Of a DNA stretch of 64,000 nucleotides, positions 27,102 to 35,256 are shown piece after piece. The notes beneath the pieces were generated by a model that saw only the letters and a program-made list of their open reading frames with translations, did not search any database and was not told where the DNA came from. Made by a program: the position numbers and the translations under genes. Numbering within the stretch: position 1 is the stretch's first letter; each line of letters opens with the position of its first letter. The DNA comes from Longimicrobium sp. (GTDB lineage: Bacteria > Gemmatimonadota > Gemmatimonadetes > Longimicrobiales > Longimicrobiaceae): NCBI RefSeq assembly GCF_036388275.1, contig NZ_DASVSF010000099.1:6272-70271 (forward strand), in the 5' to 3' direction.

Positions 27102-28531
27102 CGGTCGGATGTGGATCGGTGAATCGGCGGGTGCAGATCGGCCTGTCCGCTCGCAAGTTGGCGGCCAGCCGCCGGTCGATCGCCGCTGGCCGAGGAGTCC
27201 AGCCCCGCGCCCTGGCGGCAGCTGGCCACGTGCTCCGGCTCGGCCAGCGCGCACTGCTCGGCGCGGCCCTCGGGGGTGGCGACCAGGCTGCGCATGAAGC
27301 GCCCGGCGGCCTCGTAGCACTCGCGCTTGGCCTCGGCGCCGTCGACGGCGCGGCAAAAGCGGATGCCGTCGCGCGCATCGGCGGTCTGGTTGATCAGCGT
27401 CTCCGCCGCGCCGACGAGGCACCACGACTGCTCCCGCGATCCCGTCACCATGCCGACGCGCCGGCAGGCCTCGATGCTGCGGCCGTGGTCCTGCGCCATC
27501 CACGCGGTCAGCTCTCGGCCCAGCCCGCTGAAGCAGGCCAGCCGCATCCCTTCGGGCGCGCCGGCGCACATCCGCGCCGTGGCTTCCAAGTCGCCCTGCG
27601 TCCACTGCATCACCGGCGAGCTCTGCATGTTGTAGCAGGCGCTTTGGTACTTCTCTTCGACCACGCTGCAGGGGTACCGCGGGTCCGCCGGGTCCAGCGC
27701 CTTCCACTCGCTATGCCCCGACGCGGCGCCGTGCCCGGCGTGCGCGTCGTGGCTGCCGTCCGCCGGATGAGCATCCGCCGACGCGTGCTGCACGTGCTCT
27801 CCGCCCTGGGTCTGCGCGTGGCCCGCGGCCGTGTGGTGCGGGTGCAGGGCGTTGACGATGTTCTCCATGAACGCGCCGCCGTAGCAGCTTTCCCGCACCA
27901 CCGCGTCGCTCGCCTGGTCGCACGCCTCCAGCGCCATCGGCAGGTGGTTCTGGTGCACCGTCACCAGCCCATGCCCCATGCCGTGCGCGCACTGGAAGTA
28001 CAGGAACGGCTGGTCCCCGTGCGGCGCGCAGAGGCCGTCCAGCACCGTCCGGTCGATGGATTGGCCCTTGGCGCCCAGGTCCAGGAAGTAGCCCTGAACG
28101 ACGCCATGATAGCACCCCGACATCTGCGACGCGGGGCAGCCCGCGAAGGTCTGCGCCACCGTCTCGGGGGATCGATACGCGGAGATGCCCAGCCCGTGCG
28201 CCAGCGAGTGTGCGAGCGCCTTCACCACGGGCTCCCTGCCCGCCAGCGTGTCCAGCACCTCCATGCTCTTGCCGACCCCCGCCTGGTCGATCAGGGAGAC
28301 CAGCGCCCGCTCCACGCAGGGCCCCGCGCCTCCGGACGCGCGCTGGCACCCCTGCCACGCCCACGCCGCGATCTCGGGCGCGGGCGACTGCGCCGTCCAT
28401 TCCCTCGCCGCAAGCGGCGCCGCGGGCTCGGGTCCCGGGGACGGGCGTACGGGCTGGCAGGCGGCCGTCAGGGCCACCGCGCAGGCGGCCATCACCGCGC
28501 GAACAAGGCCTCGGTACATGGTGGGAGTCAT
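27098..28531 (-). CDS. Cys/His-rich lipoprotein of unknown family, copy B
   Basis: A 477-residue paralogue of the gene that follows it. It has a signal peptide with lipobox LTAAC. The same blocks are in the same order: HSLAHGLGISAYRSPET, GCYHGVVQGYF, YFQCAHGMGHG, HQNHLPMALEACD, CYGGAFMENIVN, a His/Gln-rich insert (HPHHTAAGH, DAHAGHG), and the C-terminal Cys pairs (YPC...AC, RFC...EC, EQC...SC). All 18 non-lipid cysteines align with copy A, while linkers and the insert differ. About 35 C-terminal residues have no counterpart in copy A. The ATG at 28531 was chosen (AGG 6-8 nt upstream); 28519 is an alternative. Function unknown. Confidence 0.85.
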   Translation of the reverse strand: MTPTMYRGLVRAVMAACAVALTAACQPVRPSPGPEPAAPLAAREWTAQSPAPEIAAWAWQGCQRASGGAGPCVERALVSLIDQAGVGKSMEVLDTLAGREPVVKALAHSLAHGLGISAYRSPETVAQTFAGCPASQMSGCYHGVVQGYFLDLGAKGQSIDRTVLDGLCAPHGDQPFLYFQCAHGMGHGLVTVHQNHLPMALEACDQASDAVVRESCYGGAFMENIVNALHPHHTAAGHAQTQGGEHVQHASADAHPADGSHDAHAGHGAASGHSEWKALDPADPRYPCSVVEEKYQSACYNMQSSPVMQWTQGDLEATARMCAGAPEGMRLACFSGLGRELTAWMAQDHGRSIEACRRVGMVTGSREQSWCLVGAAETLINQTADARDGIRFCRAVDGAEAKRECYEAAGRFMRSLVATPEGRAEQCALAEPEHVASCRQGAGLDSSASGDRPAAGRQLASGQADLHPPIHRSTSDR

Positions 28532-28564
28532 CGTGGACCTGGATGGAGGATGATACGGAGAGCC

Positions 28565-28585
28565 GCCCGGGAATTCCGCCCGGGC
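28565..28585 (-). terminator. Stem-loop between the glycosyltransferases and the lipoprotein pair
   Basis: A 7-bp GC stem (GCCCGGG with CCCGGGC) and a 7-nt loop in the 66-nt gap. It could partly separate transcription of the lipoproteins from the glycosyltransferases. Confidence 0.45.
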
Positions 28586-28597
28586 CACTCTCAATCG

Positions 28598-29671
28598 TCA
28601 GACCGGCGCCGCCGTCCCCACGAGGGACTCCAGTTCCTCGGCCCGGTGCTCCGCGGTGTGCTCGGCGACGATGCGGGCGCGCGCCGCCAGGCCGATGGCG
28701 CGGCGGTCGTCGTCGTGCGTGTCGGCGAGGATCTGGACGACTTCCTGCGTGGTCGAGGGGAGCAGGATCTCCTTCCCCGGCGTGAGGAAGTGGTCGATCC
28801 CCGGCCAGCGGTCGCTGATGATGGCGGCGCCACAGGCCGCGGCCTCGAACAGGCGGACGGAGGGTGACCAGCCCGCGGCCACCATGTCGGCCCGGGTGGC
28901 GTTCAGCTGCCAGCGCGCGCTGCTGTAGAACACCGGGTGCAGCGACGGCGGCAGGTGCGGGTTGTGGAGCACGTTCGCCGGCCACGCGGTATCCGCCGGG
29001 TACTGCGGGCCCGCGACGTAGAACTTGCGCTCCGGCATCCGCCGCGCCGGCTCCAGCAGATAGCGCTCGAGCACCGGCTGCCGGTCGGGCGCGTAGGTGC
29101 CCATGTAGGCCAGGTCGCTCACCAGCAGCGGATCGATCTCCGTGGGCTGGTAGCGATCCACATCCACCGAGCAGTACAGCGGCCTCGCCTCCCGCGCACC
29201 CAGCTCGCGCTCCAGCACCTCGTGGAGGAAGGGGCCGCCGGTGAACGAAAGGTAGCGGGTGAACAGCGGAACCTGGTCGGGGCGCAGGTACTCGGCGCTG
29301 TCCGTCCGCAGCGCCGCGACGGTGACGGGCGTGTCGATGTCGTAAAAGAACAGCGGGTCCACACCGGCCTCGGCCAGCGCATCGATCACCCGCGGCCCGT
29401 CCTTGACGTACGAGCCGACGATGACCGCGTCCGCTTCCTTCGCCTCGGCGACGGCGCGCGGGGCGACGGCGTTCCATTCCTCGTACAGCTTCAAATCCAC
29501 GAAGCCGGGACGCGCCATGTCACGGTTGCCGCTGTACCAGGGCGCATCCCACTCGTAGAAGGTGATCTCGTGGCCGCGCTCGCGGAAGGCGCGCAGCAGG
29601 GCGCGGTACGTGGTCGCGTGACCGTTGCCCCAGCTGGACGAGATGGTCAGGCCGAAGACGACCAGCTTCAT
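28598..29671 (-). CDS. CgeB-like glycosyltransferase (third of three)
   Basis: A 357-residue protein of the CgeB / GT-B type. The N-terminal Rossmann part begins MKLVVFGLTISSSWGNGHAT and contains an Asp-rich FFYDIDTPVT segment. The C-terminal part carries the family's donor-binding region: LNATRADMVAAGWSPSVRLFEAAACGAAIISDRWPG, with the E-x7-E-like spacing of GT-B enzymes, then the tail LAARARIVAEHT. The nucleotide-sugar and acceptor are unknown. Its ATG overlaps the stop of the preceding CgeB-like gene (ATGA). Confidence 0.82.
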   Translation of the reverse strand: MKLVVFGLTISSSWGNGHATTYRALLRAFRERGHEITFYEWDAPWYSGNRDMARPGFVDLKLYEEWNAVAPRAVAEAKEADAVIVGSYVKDGPRVIDALAEAGVDPLFFYDIDTPVTVAALRTDSAEYLRPDQVPLFTRYLSFTGGPFLHEVLERELGAREARPLYCSVDVDRYQPTEIDPLLVSDLAYMGTYAPDRQPVLERYLLEPARRMPERKFYVAGPQYPADTAWPANVLHNPHLPPSLHPVFYSSARWQLNATRADMVAAGWSPSVRLFEAAACGAAIISDRWPGIDHFLTPGKEILLPSTTQEVVQILADTHDDDRRAIGLAARARIVAEHTAEHRAEELESLVGTAAPV

Positions 29672-30750
29672 ACGGCGCTCCCCACCGGCGCGCGCAGGAT
29701 GGCATCCATCTGCAGCGCCCGCTGTGCGTAGGTGTGGTCCGCCAGTGCGCGGCTGCGGCCGGCCTGGCCAATGCGCCGGGCGTCATCATCCGACGTTTCG
29801 CGAACGATGCGCGCCACGTCCTCGGCGCTGGCGGCCACCAGGATCTCGTCGCCCGGCGCGAAGAAGTCCTCGATGCCCTTCCACTCGTCCGTCACCTGGC
29901 AGCTTGCCGCGCCCGCCGCCTCGAACATGCGCGTGGCGGGCGACCAGCCGTTCTGCACCATGCTGTCGCGGTGGATGTTCAGCACCAGCCGCGCCGACGC
30001 GTTCACCGTATTGTGCCGCGCCGTGGGCACGTGGCCCAGCGAGGTGACGTTGGCCGGCATCTCCTGCTTCCATCCCCACCCCTCGCCACCGAGCAGGAAC
30101 TTGTGCTCGGGGCAGAGCGCGGCGGCGCGAAAGAAGAACTCCTGTACGCGCGACTCTCGGTCCGGCAGGCGGTTGCCCATGAACAGGATGTCGTACACCA
30201 CGTCGATGCCTTCCACGGGCCGGTGCTCGTCCGGGTCCAGCGCGTTGTAGATCGGAGTGCAGGCGCGGGCGCCCCAGCTCTCGTACTCGGCCACGACGGG
30301 CGGCCCGCCGCCGTAGGTGAACACGTGGTCGTAGCGCGGGATGCACGCGCGGAACGGGTCCGCCTCGTCCGCGGCGATGCGGCTGAGCGTGGCGGGCGCG
30401 TCCACGTCCAGGAAGGCCGTCATCACCGTGCCTCCCGACCGCGCGGCGACCGCCTCCTCCAGCTCCGCGTCCCACACGCCGACGCCGCTGCACTTGATCA
30501 CCCAGTCGCTCTCGGCGAACGCCTGCTCGATCAGGGCGTCGCGCTCGGCTTCCGTCGTGTAGACGATCACGCGGGCGTAGGGCGGATCGTCCTTGAGGTC
30601 GCGGTTCTTCTGGCGATCGTACGCGTCGGGCTCGCAGAAGGTGACCTGGTGCCCCAGCCCGTGCAGCGCGCGGATCAGCCCGCGATAGTAGGTAGCGGCG
30701 CCGTTCCAGTACGAGGAGACCAGGGACGAGCCGAAGAAGGTCAGGTGCAT
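29668..30750 (-). CDS. CgeB-like glycosyltransferase (second of three)
   Basis: A 360-residue paralogue. It starts MHLTFFGSSLVSSYWNGAAT and has the TAFLDVDAPATLSRI segment that corresponds to the FFYDIDTPVT block of its neighbour. The C-terminal block LNIHRDSMVQNGWSPATRMF followed by EAAGAASCQVTDEWKGIEDF is the donor-site region. It overlaps its upstream gene by 10 nt and its downstream gene by 4 nt. Similar layout but modest identity between the copies suggests old duplications and different linkages. Confidence 0.82.
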   Translation of the reverse strand: MHLTFFGSSLVSSYWNGAATYYRGLIRALHGLGHQVTFCEPDAYDRQKNRDLKDDPPYARVIVYTTEAERDALIEQAFAESDWVIKCSGVGVWDAELEEAVAARSGGTVMTAFLDVDAPATLSRIAADEADPFRACIPRYDHVFTYGGGPPVVAEYESWGARACTPIYNALDPDEHRPVEGIDVVYDILFMGNRLPDRESRVQEFFFRAAALCPEHKFLLGGEGWGWKQEMPANVTSLGHVPTARHNTVNASARLVLNIHRDSMVQNGWSPATRMFEAAGAASCQVTDEWKGIEDFFAPGDEILVAASAEDVARIVRETSDDDARRIGQAGRSRALADHTYAQRALQMDAILRAPVGSAV

Positions 30751-31883
30751 GCCGCCTCCGTGGTGGCGAGGGTGCCCGCGGCCCCGGCGCTCGCCAGCTC
30801 GCCGACGATGTCCAGCAGCTGGGCCGCGCGATGGTCGCAGGTGTGGCGCGCCAGGATCGTTTCAAGCCCGCGCTCCGCCTGGCGCTGGCGCGCGTCGTCG
30901 TCCGTGGCGAAACGGCGCAGCGCGTCACCCATCTCCGCCGGGGACTGCACGGCCACGTAGTCGCCCGGGCGGAAGAGGTTTTCCGAGTCCAGCCAGGGGG
31001 CGGAAACCAGCGGAATGCCGCAGGCCAGCGCCTCGAACACGCGGATGGTCGGAATCCCGCGAAGCGCCTCGACGTAGGCGCGGCGGGGAACGTGGAGCGT
31101 CACCCGGCTGTGCGCGAACGCCTCCGGCACCTGCAGCGACGGCGCCCATCCCCGGAACTCCACCCCGGCGTCGGCCAGCTCGGCCAGCGCGTAGTCGGGA
31201 TAGCGGACGCCGTGGGCCACGAAGCGCAGCTCGGGAAGGCGCCGCGCGTTGCCCAGCCAGTAGTCGCGCAGCTCCTGCGTGCGCTCCTCGTCGCCCCAGT
31301 TGCCGATCCACATCACGTCCTGCGTCTTCGGCCGGTCCAGCGGGCGGAAGCGCACGACGTCGGCCGCCTCGTGAAAGGTCCAGGCGCGCTCCACGGCGAA
31401 CCGCTCGCGATACACGTCGCGCAGCACGTCGCCAAACGCCAGCACGCCGTCGTACGCGGCCAGGTCGAAGCGGGCGATGACCTCTGGCTGACTCCACGGA
31501 CGGTGGTGCGTGTCGTGGAACAGGGCGATGCCGCCCGCCGCGCGCACCGCCGGAGCGATGGCGTTCACCACGTGCGGATCGTTCCACTCGTGCACCAGGA
31601 CCACGTCCGCGCCGCCGACTGCCGTAGCCAGGTCGTCGCCCAGCGTGGCCGATTGTGGATCGAACGAGCGGACGTCGATCTCGGGATAGGCGCGGGCGAA
31701 CTCCACCACCGGGCCCACGCCGTGGTCGCGCAGCAGGTTTTCCAGCGACCAGGCGCCGCGCGGCTCGTAGCTCACCACCTGGTGCCCCAGGCGGGTGAGC
31801 GCGCTCATCAGCCCGCGGACGAAGTGCGCGTTGCCGTGGTTCCAGTCGGAAACGGCGCTGTGGACGAAGAAGACGAATTTCAT
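30741..31883 (-). CDS. CgeB-like glycosyltransferase (first of three)
   Basis: A 380-residue GT-B protein starting MKFVFFVHSAVSDWNHGNAH. The acceptor half has a VVLVHEWNDPHVV strand-loop and LFHDTHHRPWS. The C-terminal donor half shows HVPRRAYVEALRGIPTIRVF and EALACGIPLVSAPWLDSENLF, then the closing helix RGLETILARHTCDHRAAQ. It is the most divergent of the three. The start ATG (31883) overlaps the stop of the GT4 gene (ATGA). Confidence 0.82.
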   Translation of the reverse strand: MKFVFFVHSAVSDWNHGNAHFVRGLMSALTRLGHQVVSYEPRGAWSLENLLRDHGVGPVVEFARAYPEIDVRSFDPQSATLGDDLATAVGGADVVLVHEWNDPHVVNAIAPAVRAAGGIALFHDTHHRPWSQPEVIARFDLAAYDGVLAFGDVLRDVYRERFAVERAWTFHEAADVVRFRPLDRPKTQDVMWIGNWGDEERTQELRDYWLGNARRLPELRFVAHGVRYPDYALAELADAGVEFRGWAPSLQVPEAFAHSRVTLHVPRRAYVEALRGIPTIRVFEALACGIPLVSAPWLDSENLFRPGDYVAVQSPAEMGDALRRFATDDDARQRQAERGLETILARHTCDHRAAQLLDIVGELASAGAAGTLATTEAACT

Positions 31884-32995
31884 GATGCCGCAGCCAGCGC
31901 GTCGGCGCGGCGGCGTTTCGCCTCGCCGCCGCGCGCCAACTCGTGATAGAGTTCGATGTATTCGCCCGCCATGCGCGCGGCCGTATAGCGCCGCGCGGCG
32001 CGGGTGCGCGCGCCGGTCGCCAGCCGCTCGCGGAGCCTGGGATTGCCTGCCAGCCGGCGGATGGCCTCCGCGAGCCCCGCCGCGTCGCCGACGGGAAAGA
32101 ACTCCGCGCAGCCGTCCCACAGCTCGCGGAAGCTGCCGATGTCGCTCAGCACCAGCGCGCACCCGTGCAGCGCGGCCTCCAGGGGCGCCAGGCCGAACGG
32201 CTCGTAGCGGCTGGGGGCGGCGTAGATGGAGGCGCGGCGCATCCACTCGTCCACCTGCGCGCGCTCCACGCGGCCGTGCGAGACCACGTGGCGCGGCTGG
32301 TACGCGTCGCCATGAGCGACGGTCTCGCCGATCACGTGCACCGGCGGCCCGTCCGGCCCCAGCACCCCGGCCGCGGCATCCAGCACGTCCACGCCCTTGC
32401 CCGCGTCCCACAGCCTGCCGACGGTCAGCACCAGCGCATCGGGGCGGGGCGCGGGCTCGTCCGGGGCGAGGTGGGTGCCGTTGTGGATCACCCGGGGCGC
32501 GGGCACCCCGTAGTGACGCGTCACCAGGTGGCCCTGGTATGCCGTGGGTACGACGATGGCGTCCGCGGCCAGCAGGCCCGCGCGCAGCCACTCGCGGTAG
32601 GCGCTCCACTCCGCGGCGGGCGCCTCTTTGCCCTCCACCTCGGTGAACCACGAAAGCACGTCGCTGTGCACGGCGACCAGCACGGGCGCGCTGAACGGAT
32701 GGACCGCGTAGGCGACCTGGTTCAGGTGTACCACGTCGGCCGCGCAGAGCGTGCACAGGCTGCTCAGCCACTCGCCCGCGGCGCGGACGTCCGCCTGCGC
32801 ATCGGCCATCCACTCCAGCTTGTACGGCCGCCACACCACCTGCACGCCGGGGGGGAGGGCGGCCAGCCGCTCGTCGCGCGGCTCGCCGATGGCCGCCACC
32901 AGCACCTCGTGCCCGGCCGCGTCCAGCTCGCGGGCCAGGGTGACCGTGTGGTCCCACACCCCGCCGACGGTGTCGGTGGTGAGCAGGATCTTCAT
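31880..32995 (-). CDS. Glycosyltransferase family 4
   Basis: Retaining GT-B glycosyltransferase of 371 residues. The N-terminal domain has LLTTDTVGGVWDHTVTLA (the Gly-rich start loop) and DVVHLNQVAYAVH. The C-terminal domain holds LTVGRLWDAGKGVDVL, the VHVIGETV strand, HGRVERAQVDEWMRRA, and the signature YEPFGLAPLEAALHGCALVLSD-type E-x7-E motif. It probably adds a sugar to the same surface glycan as its neighbours. Its start overlaps the stop of the MocA-type oxidoreductase gene (ATGA). Confidence 0.9.
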   Translation of the reverse strand: MKILLTTDTVGGVWDHTVTLARELDAAGHEVLVAAIGEPRDERLAALPPGVQVVWRPYKLEWMADAQADVRAAGEWLSSLCTLCAADVVHLNQVAYAVHPFSAPVLVAVHSDVLSWFTEVEGKEAPAAEWSAYREWLRAGLLAADAIVVPTAYQGHLVTRHYGVPAPRVIHNGTHLAPDEPAPRPDALVLTVGRLWDAGKGVDVLDAAAGVLGPDGPPVHVIGETVAHGDAYQPRHVVSHGRVERAQVDEWMRRASIYAAPSRYEPFGLAPLEAALHGCALVLSDIGSFRELWDGCAEFFPVGDAAGLAEAIRRLAGNPRLRERLATGARTRAARRYTAARMAGEYIELYHELARGGEAKRRRADALAAAS

Positions 32996-34047
32996 CGACC
33001 GTAGATGCGGCCCAGGACGGCGGCCACGTCCACCAGCCGCTCGGCCTCGGGATCGAAGCGCGCGCCCTCGGACAGGCGCCGCGCCCAGTCCACCGCCGCG
33101 CGGCCGCCCCACTCGTCCGGCGGGGTCGCCAGCGTTTCGCGGGAGGTGCCATGATACGCCTCGGCGGTGAAGTCGTAGAACGAGCCGTTGACGTTCCTGA
33201 GCGCCGCGCCGCCGCCCGTGCCGTAGAACGAGGCGCCGATCACCGCGTCCTGTCCGGCGGAGAGCTTCCACGAGCAGGCCAGCTGCACCGTCGTCCCGTC
33301 CGCCAGGTCCACCGTCGCCGACGCGTAGTCTTCGCACCGGTCCGCCGCGGCGCCCAGCGGCTCGCCGCCCGCGAAGAGGCGCGAGCGGACGTTCTCCGCC
33401 GCGGGAAAGCCCAGCGTCCACAGGGCGAGATCGACGAGGTGCACGCCCAGGTCCATTACGCAGCCGCCGCCGGAAAGGGCGGGATCGTAGAACCAGGGCT
33501 TGTCGGGGCCGTAGGCGTTGTGGAAGACGAGGTCCACCGCGTACACCTTGCCCAACTCGCCGCGATCGATGCGCTCGCGAATGGCGCGCATCCCCTCCGT
33601 GAAGCGGTAGGAGAGGTCGACGGCCAGCAGGCGGTCCGCCGCGCGCGCCGCGTCGACCACGGCGCGGACCTCGTCCGCCGTGCGCCCCAGCGGCTTCTGG
33701 CAGAACACGGAGACGCCGGCGTTCAGCGCGCGGATGGACTGCTCGGCGTGCATGGCGCTGGGCGTGGCGATGACGATGCCGTCCAGGTTCATCGCCAGCA
33801 GCGCATCCAGCCCGTCCACCACCTCCGCGTCCGGCGCCGTCTCCTTCGCGGCGGCGATCATTTCCGGGGACGTGTCTGCCACCGCGGCGACGCGCCCGAA
33901 GCCGGCGTTGACGATGGCCTCCATGCGATTCCGCCCGATCCAGCCGACACCCAGGAACCCAAGTGCGGGAGTGCGGGAGTGCGGGAGTGCGGAAGTGGCT
34001 TCCGCACTCGGCGTCGCAGGCTGCGCTTCGGTCAGGACTTCGCTCAC
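32992..34047 (-). CDS. Gfo/Idh/MocA-family NAD(P)-dependent sugar oxidoreductase
   Basis: A 351-residue enzyme. The Rossmann nucleotide site is LGFLGVGWIGRNRM, and the conserved CQKPLGRTADEV (EKP-like, here QKP) block follows at about residue 120. The C-terminal alpha/beta domain carries the GGGCVMDLGVHLVDLALW motif. Enzymes of this family oxidise or reduce sugar or inositol rings at nucleotide-sugar level. Start: a GTG at 34047 with GGAG 7 nt upstream. The N-terminal leader of about 28 residues is encoded partly by octamer repeats (33963-33994), translated as a LPHSRTPAL unit, so a repeat has entered the gene. Confidence 0.88.
   Translation of the reverse strand: MSEVLTEAQPATPSAEATSALPHSRTPALGFLGVGWIGRNRMEAIVNAGFGRVAAVADTSPEMIAAAKETAPDAEVVDGLDALLAMNLDGIVIATPSAMHAEQSIRALNAGVSVFCQKPLGRTADEVRAVVDAARAADRLLAVDLSYRFTEGMRAIRERIDRGELGKVYAVDLVFHNAYGPDKPWFYDPALSGGGCVMDLGVHLVDLALWTLGFPAAENVRSRLFAGGEPLGAAADRCEDYASATVDLADGTTVQLACSWKLSAGQDAVIGASFYGTGGGAALRNVNGSFYDFTAEAYHGTSRETLATPPDEWGGRAAVDWARRLSEGARFDPEAERLVDVAAVLGRIYGR
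33963..33994 (+). repeat. Octamer tandem repeat, 4 units, inside a coding N-terminus
   Basis: GTGCGGGA three times and GTGCGGAA once, in 8-bp register. It lies within the first 30 codons of the Gfo/Idh/MocA gene on the other strand. Confidence 0.88.
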
Positions 34048-34222
34048 TCTCGTCTCCGGAGGATCTACAAAGCTGTGAAAAAAACGGGCTGCCCCGTTTC
34101 GTCTGTTTCGTGGCGGACCCGCCGTGTGTGGCGGATCCCTCAGTCGCTGCCGTCTATCGTGTGAGTGCCGGGCCGGCGTGGCCGCTCCATCGGGATGACA
34201 TCCGCCGGGCCCGTCGTTTCAC

Positions 34223-34246
34223 TTCCGCACTCACGCACTAACGCAC
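34223..34246 (-). repeat. Octamer tandem repeat, 3 units, inverse of the array at 33963
   Basis: Read on the plus strand as TTCCGCAC, TCACGCAC, TAACGCAC. It ends 6 nt before the stop of the MDR dehydrogenase. The 205-nt gap (34048-34252) holds no gene. Confidence 0.85.
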
Positions 34247-34252
34247 TTTCCC

Positions 34253-35245
34253 TCAACCATCAGTGCGCACCAAAGCTTTGAGAAACCCGTCCGGGCGGTC
34301 GCGCGTGGCGTTCAGCGCGTCATCCAGCTGGTCGAGCGCGAACGTGTGCGTGTACAGCGGTGTGGGGTCCAGCCGCCCCGAGGCGACCGCGTCCACCGCC
34401 AGGCGGATGCCCTCGATGTACACCGCCGGGTCGCGCTCGTGGGCGTTGATCACGTCCAGGCCACGCCAGTTCCACATCTGCATGTTCACCTGCCGCGGCC
34501 CGTCCTGGTGATAGCCCGCGATGATCAGCCGGCCCCGCTCCTTGGTGATCTCCGCCGCCAGGTCCAGCGGCCACTGCTTGCCCACCGCCTCGATCACCCG
34601 GTCGGCCAGCACGCCGCCCGTCAGCTCCTTCACCTTTTCGATGATCGCCCAGTGGTCGTCCATGGCGATCGTCTCGTCCGCGCCCATCTGCCGGGCGACG
34701 TCAAGTGAGAAGGGACGGCGGCTGATGGCGATCACCCGCGCGCCCGCGTCCTTGGCGAGCCGCGTGAGAAGCGCGCCCAGAAAGCCGATGCCCACGATGG
34801 CCACCGTCTGCCCCGCCTGGATGTCGCTGCGGCGGAAGATGTTCATGGCGCACCCCAGCGGCTCGCCAGGGAACGGCTGGCCGTCCAGCGACGCGGGGAG
34901 CTTGACGGTGGCGGAGGCGTCGGCCACGTCGTACTCGGCGTACGAGTTGTACGAGAGCGCCGCCACGCGGTCACCGACGGCGAACTCGTGCACGCCCTCG
35001 CCCACCGCGTCCACCACGCCCCACCCCTCGTGCCCCATGCCGCCGGGGTCGGTGGGAAACTTCATCCAGTCGGGGCCGGACCACGGCGTCAGGTTGCTGG
35101 CGCAGACGCCGCATCCCTCCAGGCGAATCCGCACCTGCCCGGGTCCCGGCTCGGGAACCGCCACCTCGTCCACCGAAATCCGGCCCGGGCCGGTCAGCCG
35201 CACCGCGCGCATGGTCGCGGTGATGGTCTCGTCTTGAATCGTCAT
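34253..35245 (-). CDS. MDR-superfamily zinc-type alcohol/polyol dehydrogenase
   Basis: A 330-residue oxidoreductase. The N-terminal GroES-like domain has EGCGVCASNLTPW (catalytic zinc Cys) and MGHEGWGVVDAVGEGV (His-Glu). The four-cysteine structural-zinc loop of classic ADHs is absent. The NAD(P) site is TVAIVGIGFLGALLTRLAKD. LGCAMNIFRRSDIQ precedes it. It lies 11 nt downstream of an epimerase and presumably acts on a sugar of the glycan pathway. The assigned ATG at 35245 has GGAG directly against it, which is tight; the ATG at 35212 is an alternative. Confidence 0.86.
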   Translation of the reverse strand: MTIQDETITATMRAVRLTGPGRISVDEVAVPEPGPGQVRIRLEGCGVCASNLTPWSGPDWMKFPTDPGGMGHEGWGVVDAVGEGVHEFAVGDRVAALSYNSYAEYDVADASATVKLPASLDGQPFPGEPLGCAMNIFRRSDIQAGQTVAIVGIGFLGALLTRLAKDAGARVIAISRRPFSLDVARQMGADETIAMDDHWAIIEKVKELTGGVLADRVIEAVGKQWPLDLAAEITKERGRLIIAGYHQDGPRQVNMQMWNWRGLDVINAHERDPAVYIEGIRLAVDAVASGRLDPTPLYTHTFALDQLDDALNATRDRPDGFLKALVRTDG

Positions 35246-35256
35246 CTCCAGGAAAT

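Noticed and set aside
25698..28531. The lipoprotein pair as c-type cytochromes
   Set aside because: No CxxCH motif in either protein despite many Cys and His.
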